From: Hedera helix
Taxonomy: Eukaryota > Streptophyta > Magnoliopsida > Apiales > Araliaceae
Direction of reading: 5' to 3'
Assembly (NCBI GenBank): GCA_947179155.2
Contig: OX359282.1
Span: 945,001-1,009,000 of the forward strand
Length of the DNA: 64,000 bases
Numbering within the stretch: position 1 is the first letter of the stretch; each line of letters begins with the position of its first letter. Of the stretch, positions 47,544 to 58,834 are shown piece by piece. The notes below the pieces were generated by a model. The model saw nothing but the letters and a program-made list of their open reading frames with translations. It did no database searches and was not told where the DNA came from. A program made the position numbers and the translations under genes.

Positions 47544-47996
47544 TAATGTCCCCATCGGGCTCACACTCATACTCTTCATCTCTCTCTTCTTCCGTGTTAT
47601 CATCAGACAAAAAAATTTCTTCATGGAGTTCTCTTACTCTAACATTTCTATTATTTCTCTTAGGCTCTAGCACGCTATCCGCTTCGGATGTTTCACCAAT
47701 CGCTTCCCAAGTTAGTCTCGAACAGCCCTCGACTTATTCATCTATTTCTACGACGTGGTTTTGTAGCTTAGTTATTAAAATTAAAAAAAAAAATAAAATT
47801 GCAGCCCTAAATTTTCCGCTTATGCCTCGCCTAATTTCTCCGTTTTGCCCACCCAGTCTCGTATAATTTTCTGGAGGAATTTTTTTTCTTTCTTGGACTT
47901 AGACTAGGCGCTAGGCGGCCTAGGCGTGGCGCCAGGGGAGGGCCTAGCGCCTAGGAGGGGATTAATCGGACCTAGGCGGGGATTTTTAGAACACTG
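47188..47996. mobile_element. Non-autonomous hAT element 1
   Basis: 809 bases with ends CAAGGTTCTAAAAA and TTTTTAGAACACTG and a perfect 8-base target duplication GATACAGG (47180-47187, 47997-48004), the hAT signature. Both subterminal regions are GC-rich and full of GCCTAGGCGG-type short motifs, usual for hAT transposase binding. It holds a transposase tail on the minus strand but no catalytic domain. It sits in the largest intron of the PTH pseudogene. Confidence 0.93.
47476..47700 (-). pseudogene. Acidic C-terminal tail of an hAT transposase (probable)
   Basis: The minus-strand frame has EPKRNNRNVRVRELHEE, then a very acidic end (DDNTEEERDEEYECEPDGD), stopping at 47476. hAT transposases often end in such acidic tails after the dimerisation domain, and the position inside an hAT element fits. 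The DDE residues and the dimerisation domain are not present, so assignment rests on context. Confidence 0.5.
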
Positions 47997-48520
47997 GATA
48001 CAGGCGATTTAAATTTATGATCGTAATTTAGTTTAAGCATAAAAACTGTTTTAGTGGATTTTCCTTTTTATAATTTATCGTTGTCGGCACAGTTCCTTGA
48101 CTCCTTCAATCAAGTCATATGGTCCCCTTGGCCACCTATTTACGGACTTAAGTGGATTCTTCACATCCCAAAAGAGGATAAAAGGAAAAAAAAGAAAAAC
48201 ATACTATTTCCTATGTTTGAACTAAATTCTGCTTAAAAGATAGGTCAAAATAGGTCATTCTTATTCTCCTAAAATTATGTTTGGAATTCTATGTTAACCA
48301 TTAGCAATATAAAGGTGAAAGGAGGTTTGGTAGCTTTTGCATAGAAAAAATAACAAGAGTAAACATTAGTATATAGGATACATATACAAATCTTTTATAG
48401 GAATGTTTTTCAGCTAAAACATGTGAAATTTTGAAATATTGATTTTCTGAGTGGAATATTTTAGCATCTTTAATAGAAAAAAAGGGTAAAGAATCTAAAA
48501 ATTGTGTAATGCCAAATATG

Positions 48521-48647
48521 GACAAAGAAACGGCTATGACATTTATTGCCAATATAATATATATTGTTATAGCCGTTACTTTGTCTTTATAACGGCTATG
48601 ACATTTATTGCCAATATAATATATATTGTTATAGCCGTTACTTTGTC
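48521..48647. repeat. Duplicated hairpin upstream of RNase H-fold gene, copy 1
   Basis: GACAAAGAAACGGCTATGACA (48521-48541) pairs with TGTTATAGCCGTTACTTTGTC (48565-48585); a second hairpin follows at 62 bases' distance. Copy 2 of the module has a single hairpin (51228-51292) and a relic lies at about 53846-53890. It is MITE-like in form. Confidence 0.8.
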
Positions 48648-48855
48648 TTTATTAACATTATTTTTTTTTGAATTCTTTCCCAATTATATTATGTTAAATA
48701 TTTTTCCATTTCGGGCAAAAAATCGAGAATTCACTTCGTGTGTTTAAGCTAGCAAGCCTTCCTATTTAAGTGTTCATCTCTCTCATTTTTAGTTACACAT
48801 CTATTTACAATCTTCAATTTTGATTCCCTTATGAGTAATTTACAAAATATTACCC

Positions 48856-49431
48856 ATGACTCTCGACTTGAACCCAATTGCTGCCGTTCGATTTTTCCCT
48901 TCTGATAAGGGTGGAATGGTCCATTATGTTGCATGGACTCCACCATTTGAGAACTCTTGGAAACTAAATTTTGCCAGGTTTATATATAATGGGGCCGACA
49001 TAGGAGGGGTTGGTTGCATTCTACGTGATGAAAATGCTATTTTCAAGTCTGTCCTTTCGGCAACGGTTAAGGGTTATAAATGTGCTGTGACAATAAAGTT
49101 GGTAGCTTTGAAATATGGGTTGTATAAATCTGTGGAGTAAGGAAATGATTATCTTAAAATAAAAAGAGAGTCAACAATTGCAATGAATGTGGTACTCGGC
49201 CAGATTAGGCCATCTTCACCACCGATTCAAAGTCTTGTCATTGAGTGCGTTTCACTTTTAGAAAATTTTCAAGCGGTAAGATTTCACCCCGTATGTATAT
49301 ATGTTAATAGAGCTGCTATTTGAAATGACCATTGATAATGGAGAAACTATGCGTTGGCCCAAGGAACCTCCATTTGGCAATATTTGAAATTTTGATTGAG
49401 GATGTATTCGGCCGTTATGAATTAATTGATT
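48856..49431 (+). pseudogene. RNase H-fold gene, broken copy
   Basis: Reads MTLDLNPIAAVRFFPSDKGG and follows the intact copy at 51500-52084 closely until TAA at 49138-49140 (95 codons). Homology then continues in frame (SLVIECVSLLENF, FHPVCIYVNRAA) to a frameshift near 49320. A TATA-like CCTATTTAAG lies about 90 bases upstream, as in the other copy. The first catalytic Asp is already Ala, as in copy 2. Confidence 0.85.
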
Positions 49432-51227
49432 GAATATCTAATAAACAAAATATTTAAAGTTATATGGTCAAATATTTTTGAATTATTTTGTTAACATCCA
49501 ATATTATTTTTCAGTTTAATTACGTTTAATTATGTTTATTGCTAATCAGTTTATTCTACTTGCTAATTTTTTGGCGTTATAGATAATTTAATGGGTTGAT
49601 AAAATACTTCAAAAATGGCTCTTACCAAAAACTTTGCAATTTTTGCACTGATTCTCTTCCTTTAAAAAAATAAATAAAAAGATCGGTGAACATGTATATA
49701 AAAACTATTCATCATGGAAAGTGATTCTTACATAATTGTATATATTTGATTATTGAATAAGAAATTTGATTAATAGATAATAGAATATAAAAATAGAGGG
49801 ACATGATAATTTCTCTTCATTGATAACTTTTCATACTCTGTTAGCACGAGAAAAACTTTGAGTGATTTAAACCTTTGGGTTGTCCAAATGATTCAACCCA
49901 ACCTCATACAACCGTAATTAAGATACTGATTTGCCTCGGGTAATATTTTTCATTTGAAAGGTAGTTTCGTCATTTCATGCTTGTTGAAAATTCTCAACCA
50001 ATGTCTATGAATAACTTCGGTGAGTTGCAAGTACAATAATAGCTGCATTAAGTCTTACTATTTGTTTTCATAACCATATTTTGCATTAAGTTGCAATTTC
50101 ATTACTGTTTCGTTTATACATATTTTTTTCGATTGCGTTATGGACTTTTTTTAAATAAGAGAATTTTTGCATATTTGTAATGATTTGGTGAAGATTGCAA
50201 ACTTGTTGGTACATAACATTATTTTTAAGCATTTTATCAATATATTACAGTAAATACCATGTCTAATAATTAACAGCTAATTAGTAATCAACACACCTAA
50301 ACTGGACACCAATATTGGGTGCTGGCAAATTACTTCGAAAATATTTGACCATAAAATATTTAGTATTTTTAATTGGATAATTCAATCAATTAATTCATAA
50401 CGGGCAATTAAATTCTCGAACAAAATTTCCAGTATTGGCGAAGGTAGTGTTCTTAACCCAACACATAGTTGTCATGACCATTTTGGCTAGCTTGCTAGTT
50501 GCCCTATTAACATACCCAAACGTATTGGGTGAAATATTTACCATTTAAATTTTTTTATTTAAAATAGAAACATACTCCATGAATGTTGCTATATTGATGG
50601 TGAAGGTGGCCAATTATTACCTTCATTGAAATTTTTAATTCTCTTTTTATTTTGAGCTTCCTTGCAACACGACTTCATACGTCCCATACTTCAAAACGGT
50701 TAATTCTATTTCTACGACACGTGTAGTCTTTAACTACTGCTAAAAGGGTAAATTTGAAAATGACATTTTGATTAAATAAAATGCAACCAACCTCTCCACG
50801 TTGGATCCATTATATATAGACAAACAACAATAAATTTTAGTTTCAGGAGTCTTCAAATGGTCCCCTTGGCCAGCTATTTACGGAGGATAAACATATTAAC
50901 GACTATTTGCTATGTTTGAACTAAGTTCTGCTTAAAACATAGGTCAAAATAACTCGTTCTTATTCCCCTAAATTATGTTTGGAATTCCATGTTAACCATT
51001 ATCAATATAAAGGTAAAAGGAGGTTTGTTAGCTTTTGCATAGAAAAAATAACACGAAGAGGGAAGAGTAAACATTAGTATCTAGGATACATGTGCAAATC
51101 TTTTATAGGAATGTTTTTCAGCTAAAACATGTGAAATTTTAAAATTTTGAATTTTTGAGTGGAATATTTTAGCGTCTTTAATAGAAAAAAATGTTAAAGA
51201 ATCTACAAAGAGTGTAATGCCAATATG

Positions 51228-51292
51228 GACAAAGAAACGGCTATGACATTTATTGCCAATATAATATATATTGTTATAGCTTTTACTTTGTC
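51228..51292. repeat. Hairpin upstream of RNase H-fold gene, copy 2
   Basis: Single copy of the inverted repeat; its right arm reads TAGCTTTTACTTTGTC, so two pairs of the stem are broken compared with copy 1. Confidence 0.75.
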
Positions 51293-51405
51293 TTTATTAA
51301 CATTATTTTTTTTTTGAATTCTTTCCCAATTATCTTATGTTAAATATTTTCCTATTTTAGTCAAAAAATCGAAAATTCACTCTTTGTTTAAGCTAGCAAG
51401 CCTTC

Positions 51406-51414
51406 CTATTTAAG
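51406..51414 (+). promoter_or_regulatory. TATA-like site of RNase H-fold gene
   Basis: CTATTTAAG followed by a CT-rich stretch, 86 bases before the ATG at 51500; the same arrangement is seen in copy 1. Confidence 0.5.
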
Positions 51415-51499
51415 TGCTCATCTCTCTCCTTTTTAGTTAAACATCTATTTACAATTTTCAATTTTGATTCCTTTGTGAGTAAGTTACAGAAAATCACCC

Positions 51500-52084
51500 A
51501 TGGCTCTTGATTTGAACCCAATTGCTGCCGTTCGATTTTTCCCTTCTGATAAGGGTGGAATGTTCCATTATGTTGCATGGACTCCACCATTTGAGAACTC
51601 TTGGAAACTAAATTTTGCTGGGTTTATATATAATGGGGCCGACATAGGAGGGGTTGGTTGCATTCTACGTGATGAGAATGCCATTTTCAAGTCTGCCCTT
51701 TCGACAACGGTTAAGGGTTTTACATGTGCCGTCGCAATTGAGTTGGCAGCCTTGAAATATGGGTTGTATGAAGCCGTGATGGAAGGAAGCGATTATCTTG
51801 AAATAGAAGGTGAGTTAAAAATTTCAATGAAGGTGGTACTTGGCCAGATCATGCCATCTTCACCATCGATTCAAAGTCTTGTCATTGAGTGCGTTTCACT
51901 TTTAGAAAATTTTCGAATGGTAAGATTTCACCCCGTGCGTGGATATGTTAATAGAGCTGCTAACAAGCTAGCCGAAATGACCATTGATAACGGAGAAACT
52001 ATGCATTGGCCCAAGGAACCTCCTTTAGCAATATCTGAAATTTTGATTGAGGATGTAATTGGTCGTTATGAATTAATTGATTGA
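51500..52084 (+). CDS. Stand-alone RNase H-fold protein lacking catalytic Asp residues
   Basis: A single 194-codon ORF with a good start context (ACCCATGGC). The RVT_3-type RNase H fold is visible: WKLNFAGFIYNGADIGGVGC (residues 35-54), LRDENAIFKSAL, AVAIELAALKYGLYEAV (78-93), YLEIEGELKISM (99-110) and YVNRAANKLAEM (149-160). Of the four metal-binding positions only Glu81 is left; the Asp positions read Ala40, Glu105 and Asn155, so nuclease activity is unlikely. About 35 residues precede the fold and about 30 follow. The family occurs in plants as LINE remnants and as small single-domain genes. No intron or LINE partner domain is near. It could be a retained pseudo-enzyme or just a young relic. 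Confidence 0.7.
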   Translation: MALDLNPIAAVRFFPSDKGGMFHYVAWTPPFENSWKLNFAGFIYNGADIGGVGCILRDENAIFKSALSTTVKGFTCAVAIELAALKYGLYEAVMEGSDYLEIEGELKISMKVVLGQIMPSSPSIQSLVIECVSLLENFRMVRFHPVRGYVNRAANKLAEMTIDNGETMHWPKEPPLAISEILIEDVIGRYELID

Positions 52085-53560
52085 ATATCCAGTAAACAAA
52101 ATATTTAAAGTTATATGGTCAAATATTTTTGGATTATTTTGTTAACATCCAATATTATTTTTCAGTTTAATTACGTTTAATTATGTTTATTGCTAACCAA
52201 TTTATTCTAATTGCTAATTTGTTGGCATTGTAGATAATTTAATGGGTTGATAAAATACTTCAAAAATGGTTCTTCACAAAAAGTTTGCAATTTTTGCACT
52301 GTTTCTCTTCAAAAAATAAATAAAAAGATCAGTCCATAATGCAATTGAATATGTATATAAATACTATTCATGTGAAGGAAAGTGATTCTTACATAATTGT
52401 ATATTTTTGAACATTTTTTTAATAGAATAAGAAATATGATTAATAGATATGATAGAATAAGAAATATGATTAATAGATGATAGAATAAGAAATATGATTA
52501 ATAGGGGGAACATGATAACTTTTTATACTTTGTTAGCACAACGAGAAAAACGTTGAGTGATTTAAACCTTTGGGTTGTCCAAATGATTCAACCCAACCTC
52601 ATATACAACCTTAATTAAGATACTGATTTGCCTTCGGCAATATATTTCATTTGAAAGGTAGTTCCGTGATTTCATGCTTGTTGAAAATTCTTAACCGATG
52701 TCTATGAATAACTTCGGTGTGTTGCAAGTACAATAATAGTTGCATTAAGTCTTGCTATCTATTTTCATAACCATATTTTGCATCAAGTTGCAATTTCATG
52801 ATTGTTTCGTTTATACATATTTTTTTCTTTTGCGTTATGGACTGATTTTTTAAATAAGAGATTTTTTGCATATTTGTAATGATATATAAGATTGCAAACT
52901 TGTTGGTAGATAACATTATTTTAAAGCATTTTATCAATATATTACAATATCTACCATGTCTAATAATTAACAGCTAATTAGTAATCAACGCATCTAAACT
53001 GGACACTAATATTGGGTGCTGGCAAATTATTTCAAAAATATTTGACCATAAAACATTTAATATTTTTAATCGGATAATTCAATCAATTAAGTTATAATGA
53101 CTAATTAAATTCTTGAACAAAATTTCCAGTATTGGCGAAGGTAGTTTTCTTAGGCCAACACATAGTTGTCATGATCATTTTGACTAGCTTGCTAGCATCT
53201 TTATTAACATACCCAAACGTATTGGGTTAAATCTTTACCATTCAAAAAAAATTATTTAAAATAGAAACAAACTCCATGAAAGTTGCTATATTGATGGTGA
53301 AGGTAGCCGATTACTACCTTCATTGAGATTTCTAATTCTCTTTCTATTTCGAGATAATCGTTTCCTTGCAACACCACTTCATACATCCCATACTTCAAAG
53401 TGGTCAATTCTATTTTTACGATAAATGTGTAGCCTTTAACTACTGCTAAAAGGGCAAATTTAAAAATAACATTCTGATTAAATAAAATGCAACCAACCTC
53501 TCCAAGTTGGATCCATTATATATAGACAAACATTAATAAATTTTAGTTTTAGGAGTCTTC

Positions 53561-54088
53561 AAATGGTGTAGTCTAGACAAGATAATGGATGTTGCTATAT
53601 TGCTAGAGGGTATAAATCATTGGGTTTAGGTCGAGGGACATGGATGATATTATCTAGCTTACTGTAAGGAATCAAAATTGGAGAATGTCATGAGTAGCTG
53701 AAAGTGAGAGATGGGACACTTATGTATGAAGGTGTTCAAAGCTTAAACACACACAATGATGTCTCGGTTTGTGGGTGAAATGAAAGAATCTTTAACGGAT
53801 GAAAATTGGGAAAGAATCGAAAAAAAGTTATTTAATGTAAAGAAGGACAAAGAAATGGCTATAACATTTATTACCAATCCAATATACATAATTGATTTTC
53901 AACTTTGACATGTGACATTGACGAGTGTCGGTTAAAGTAAAATATATACATTTGTATCCTTAATATTTACACATGCGTTGTAATTTCTTCTCCATTTCTT
54001 ATAAATTCCTCCAACTTGTATCCTTGTTCTTAAGCTATGTTTTATTTGTAGGCTAGGTTTGATCGATAGTTGGGCTCATTAATCGGGC
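53561..54088. other. Intron sequence without genes
   Basis: Holds a relic of the module hairpin (about 53846-53890, GACAAAGAAATGGCTATAAC) and otherwise no recognisable feature. It belongs to the large intron of the PTH pseudogene. Confidence 0.5.
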
Positions 54089-54096
54089 CTTACATG

Positions 54097-54928
54097 CAGT
54101 GCCGGACCCACGTGGGGTCCTATGACTGCAATTGACCCATTTATTTTTTTAGCTGCTAGTCTAATGCTATCTAAGCGCAAAAAATGAAGAAGGCACCTAC
54201 ACATCTCTCTCTCTCTCTCTCTCTGTCTATCTTCTACACCACAGAGCATTTTTTGATGGGACCCAACTCCAGACCAATTCCTACTTCCCGCTTTCATTTT
54301 ATCTATGTATTTCTCTCTTTTTTTATCTGCATGCCCTATTTCTGGAAAATTTTCTTATTCATTTTTTTAATCAAACAAAAAATAAGAGATATTGCAACAT
54401 TGGCATCCATGTCAGTTAATATAAATTCCCTATGAGTTAAGATTAGAGATATACTTTTTTGTTTCTTTCAAAACTAAGATACCTTTTAATTTTTAATTAT
54501 AAAGTGACAATGTTTCTTAACATTTCGTTACTTCTGTTCTAAGTAGAGTGCTTTATCATGTCACAAGTATATATTTCTAGTTAATATTAGGTTAATATTA
54601 GGGACATGTTTGAAAAATAAAATAAATAACTTAAAAATCATTGTTTCAAAAATCCAACTCAAATTTAAGAACGGAGGGAGTAGTAATATATGCTCTTCTA
54701 CCCACTTGTGTAATTCTTTTAATTGTCAACACAATTTCTTTGGGATAGACTTGAGTTGGGTTAGGCTCGAAATGTATTTCAATTTTTGAATGGAGGGAGT
54801 AGTAATAGATGCTCTTTACCCACTTGCTTTATTCTTTTAATTGTCGAGCACAGTTTCTTTGGGATAGACTTTAGGTTGGGCTAGATTTTTAGTGACCGCA
54901 CTATGTGAAATTTCAAAGTCCGCCACTG
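54097..54928. mobile_element. Non-autonomous hAT element 2
   Basis: 832 bases, ends CAGTGCCGGACCC and AAAGTCCGCCACTG, with a perfect 8-base target duplication CTTACATG (54089-54096, 54929-54936). It has no transposase. Inside are a CT microsatellite (about 54203-54223) and a doubled segment of about 119 bases (54672 and 54791, each starting GGAGGGAGTAGTAATA). Confidence 0.92.
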
Positions 54929-55202
54929 CTTACATGGGAAGTGGATGATGGATCTGGACAGAGAGTTGAATGAGGTGGAGGATGTTGTGCAGTGGGAGAA
55001 GGTAGGACCTTCTTGGAGGAGAATTTGGAAGCTTGGGACTCAGAAAATTGATGCACATACGAGTTTTTGTCTTGAATCAGAATAATTGATGTTAAGGAAA
55101 CAAGACGCTTTAAAGAATTGTTGGAATGAGAGGAAGTGCGTCCTGACACATCTATGTGTTTATGAGCAAGTTACAAAGTAGAGTTTCAACGTAGATGTCT
55201 AA

Positions 55203-55266
55203 TTTTGCCTAGGCAGGTGCCTAGGCTGGCATTAATTGAACTTAGGTGAGGATTTTTAGAACACTG
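55203..55266. mobile_element. hAT right-end fragment
   Basis: TTGCCTAGGCAGGTGCCTAGG followed by GATTTTTAGAACACTG repeats the right end of hAT element 1. No matching left end or target duplication was found, so this is a solitary end. Confidence 0.75.
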
Positions 55267-55839
55267 CAGGGAATGATACGATAAACCAATTGGGTGAAAC
55301 CTGAAAAATGAAAATCTACAGAAATGTGCTACTACTTCTGGCAATCATTCTATCTGTTGTATTCCACAATTTGTGTTGTAGAATCATGCACTCTTCTTCC
55401 GTGGCTTTCTAGGGGTATATTGTATGTTACACATGAAATTAGAACAGAAATCGGTGATGATATTGAAACAACTCTAGGAAAATAATGTGATACACTAGCA
55501 TCCACTTGCTTCCATTATTTACAGAGTGGCCCACTTGCTACTTGCTACAAGCTCCCTCTCTTAACCTTGTGATTGTGGTATAATCTGTTTCAGGGCCAAT
55601 ATATGTGCCCTCTTATAAATGTTGATTGATCGAGTACATTTAGTTTGTATTCTTTATCGTTAGTTTTTGTGGTTGTAGTTTCATGATGACATGGATTTAC
55701 CATGTGGAGTTCTTCGCCTTCACCACAAGGGTGGTCATGTAAACCATAATGGGTATGAATATGATGTGCATTTGCTTTTTTATTTTTCCTGTCATATGTA
55801 CCTAAATTAGGGATGTAAATTTACTTTTAACCCACGAAG

Positions 55840-57045
55840 ATGGATTACAAGGGTGATGCCATGCCAAACAAAACAAACTGGTGATTAGATATCAAGAATG
55901 TCTTCCTTCATGGTGATTTTCAGGAATTGGTCTATATAGAGCAACCAGATGGATTTGTTGCTCAGAAGAGTATAGGAAGCTATGCAGATTGAAGACATCG
56001 TTATATGGGTTAAAACAATCTTCAAGGGATTAGTTCGGACAATAGTGAGGTAATTAAGGAGTTTGGAGTTGAGAAGTGGGTGTGATCACTCTGTCTTCTA
56101 TAAACAATCAAATAATGGTTGTGTTTTGTTGGTGGTGTATGTTGATGATATTGTTTTTATAAGGAGTAATGCATCGTGGATTGGTGGTTTAAATCCTTTC
56201 TTTGGACTAAATTTAGACAAGATTTCTTTACTTTGAAGTGTTTTTTGGGAATATAAGTGGCTCAGTTCAAGAAGGGAATCTTTTTTTCTCAGATAAGTAT
56301 GTCTTAGATTTACTCACAAATACTGGGATGTTAGGGGCTAAACTTTATGATACACGCCCATGGATTCTGATTTAGAAAACTAATAGAATTTGGGAATATA
56401 ATAGCAGCGCTTTTCAGTTAAAGAAGATTAGTTGGAAAGTTAAATTATTTGATAGTAACTCATTCTGACATTTCATTCGTAGTTGACGTAGTGAGTCAAT
56501 TCATATCTTCTCTTACTACTATTCATTTAGAGGCTCTAGTTTGTATATTAAGATATTCTAAGGGTGCTCCGAGACGAGAGATATGGTATAAATATCATGG
56601 ATACACTAGAAGAGGGATTCTCTGATGCAGATTGGGATGGATCACCTTTTAACAGGAAGTCTGCAACAAGTTACTAAGTACTTGTGGGAGGTAATTTGAA
56701 ATCTTGGATGAGTAAAAAACAGAATGTGGTGGCTCAATCAAGTTCAAAATCAAAATATGTCTATGGCACAAGCCACATATGAGCTCATGTGGATATGTTA
56801 TCTTCTAGCTGAGATTTATTTTGGGAGGTCTTTGCCTATGGATTTTTGGTGTGATAATGCAGCAGCTATTCATATATCGAGGTGGATTGTCACTTTCTTT
56901 GTGAGAAGATTCAACAAAAACTCATTGTCACTGAGCATGTTAGAACTGGTGAATAATAGTTAGCACATATTTTCTAGGGATTGATTATACATGTAACAAG
57001 TTGGCCATCATTAATATTTATACTCCAACTTGAGCTGGGGTGTTG
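55840..57045 (+). pseudogene. Ty1/copia RT-RNase H remnant
   Basis: Despite stops and frameshifts, the copia pol landmarks appear in order: LDIKNVFLHGDFQELVYIEQ, the RT segment around VVYVDDIV (about 56140), LKCFLGI, RLVGKLNYLIVTHSDISF, LRYSKGAPRREIWYKYHG, and the RNase H end QATYELMWICYLLAEI and WCDNAAAIHISR (open as 56724-56963). A possible polypurine tract (TTGAGCTGGGGTGTTG) follows near 57030. Integrase, gag and LTRs are not seen. It inserted in the intron between PTH exons 55679-55752 and 58211-58269. Confidence 0.85.
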
Positions 57046-58200
57046 ATTGTTGAATATATATATATATATATATAAATGACTTAAGTATTTATTTATATTT
57101 TATTTTGAAAACTTATACTATTACAATTCAGTAATTCTAAGGATACATTTCAATCCTTGGGGCCTACAGGAAACCTGAGTAAAGGGTCAGGAGGGAATTA
57201 AGGGGGTAGGCTCAAACATATGATCTTGTACAATAAAAGGAGAGGCTTTACTGCCAGGCGATCACCTTTAGTCTAACGTAAGTATATATTGGTTTTATAC
57301 TCGGGGGTATTTAAAACATTTGGAACGTCTTGTACTTGGTACATATATGAATTGCCTAACCTAGTTAGGGTCAAGGCTTCAAGAACTCCTTTTCTCTCAT
57401 TAGTTAACAAGATGTATTAATAAAGGCCCCAAAAGGGGGTGACATACACAGAATGCATGTATACAAAGACCACGTGTAAGACACAAAATAAAAACCTTTG
57501 GCATAACATCCCAGCCGCACCCCATACACCACTACACAAAACTACCCCGCAAATCTAAAATTTCAGCCTTTGCTCCTAGAGAAAAGTCATCCAAAAGGTC
57601 TACAAAATAGATACCTTGGATACACCTCATTAAAATATAATAGGCTCAAATACAGATTTTTCTCCATCTTCAAAACACCTCATTGAAAAGTAGCAGGTGT
57701 ATCCTCTTGTGCACGAAAGCAAAATATCTCCATTTTCAGTCTTGCTTTGGTAGATTCGTAGATGTGTTGAACTGTATAAGTTTCTCCCTATGGCATCACC
57801 TTTGTTTATTAGTTGGGAGAGAGTAGCTATAAAATTAGAATTATGTGATATATCTCTTCATCTATTTCCTTAATAGGTAAATACTAGATATTGATCTTGA
57901 AGACAAGTGGCACATTTGTTTATGTTGACTGCTTTTCCTTGCATGGTTATATAAGTGGCAAAAGTTAATTTAGCATAGAACCTTGCAAGTTGTGGGAATT
58001 CAAAAGTTGTGTGGTTACTTAGTATTAGTTCATGTATTCTTCTCATTGTGGCACATGCTAACATGTGATTTTCCTGATTTTTAGTTTATGGAACTCCATT
58101 GATCAAGAACTATTATCTTTATGGGGAATGGAGTTTCACTGCAGATGAAGAAGGATTCTGTTTAAAGCATCATATGAACTCATTTTCCTCTAATTCTGTT
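57046..58200. other. Intron sequence of PTH pseudogene
   Basis: A (TA)n tract at 57055-57074; otherwise AT-rich text with no gene. ORFs here show no protein family features. Confidence 0.5.
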
Positions 58201-58834
58201 TGTCTACCAGGCTGAAGAGTGTGATCTGTCATTTTCGTGGGAACAGAGAGTTTGCTTGGTTGAGAATTGGTCATTTTGAGATCCTATATATTCTGCAGCT
58301 GGATCATTTTGTTTCATAATTGATGACCAATAATATGTTTTTTAGGTATTGGAAGGCCTCCTGCTCCAATGACTTTTTTGTTGCTAGTTATTGGATAAGT
58401 ATCAGTAGTGGTAACTAAAAAAGAATTGTAATATGGTGGACCAGCTTAATAATCCTCCTATCAAAATCCCATGTATCCGTAATTTCGACAAAAAACTTTT
58501 GCAATACGCAGTTGGACCCCGTGTAATAAATATCTAATTAGTTCTGAACTTTTCATTCCAATTGATCTTTTCCCAATCTGTTTTTTTTCATATGTATAAT
58601 GAATTTCGAGTTCTGGACATGGATCTTTTCTTCTGGACTATTAACAGTAAAGGTAATTTCATTTCTTCTAACACATTCTCTTTTAACATAATGTTTTTGG
58701 AAAGATTGATGCTGCGCTGCAAGGAGTTGGTGCACTGGAACAACTCGTGTCGAAAGGCTTGGACAGAGACTGCAAGATGCTTTAATAGGCAGCAGAAGTA
58801 CAAGCGCATTAGGTTGCAGACCATGCCAATATGA

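Larger units (their letters stand above)
48113..50859 (+). repeat. 2.7-kb tandem module, copy 1
   Basis: Aligns along its whole length with 50860-53560. Contains the promoter hairpins, a broken RNase H-fold ORF and about 1.4 kb of non-coding AT-rich sequence. The copies share the start phrase ATGGTCCCCTTGGCC and the tail phrase TCCATTATATATAGACAAAC, so the duplication is direct and head to tail. Confidence 0.85.
50860..53560 (+). repeat. 2.7-kb tandem module, copy 2
   Basis: Second copy of the module, with an open RNase H-fold gene. Around 53546-53566 the shared join phrase AGGAGTCTTCAAATGG appears again and then the homology stops, so a third copy may once have begun here. Confidence 0.85.
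46117..58834 (+). pseudogene. PTH: Organellar-type peptidyl-tRNA hydrolase pseudogene
   Basis: The family frees tRNA from peptidyl-tRNA; plant members act in plastids and mitochondria. Exons in order: 46117-46192 (MLSRISRRWLCTATPQPW, a transit-peptide-like start, then YKTTRHN), 46291-46375 (VGFKMIDAFAES), about 46524-46592 (VDGVSVFPAKPQTYINL), 46721-46788 (decayed, YYLPL), 55679-55752 (FHDDMDLPCGVLRLHHKGGH), 58211-58269 (GLKSVICHFRGNREFAWLRI), 58346 to about 58395 (GIGRPPAPM), about 58690-58834 (IDAALQGVGALEQLVSKGL, shifted to TETARCFNRQQKYKRIRLQ). The catalytic His (TRHN), the Asp of DDMDLP and the Asn of HNG remain. GLGNPG is lost in a deletion of about 32 bases that shifts frame; exon 4 has stops, and the last exon has a +1 shift. 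Splice sites are mostly intact. Confidence 0.85.

Noticed and set aside
54430..54690. Complete Stowaway MITE ending AACGGAGGGAGTAG
   Set aside because: Only one end is recognisable; the left inverted end and TA duplication are not found.
57380..57500. AAAAGGGGG-type phrase as an LTR or LINE end
   Set aside because: No partner LTR, poly-A or duplication could be found around it.
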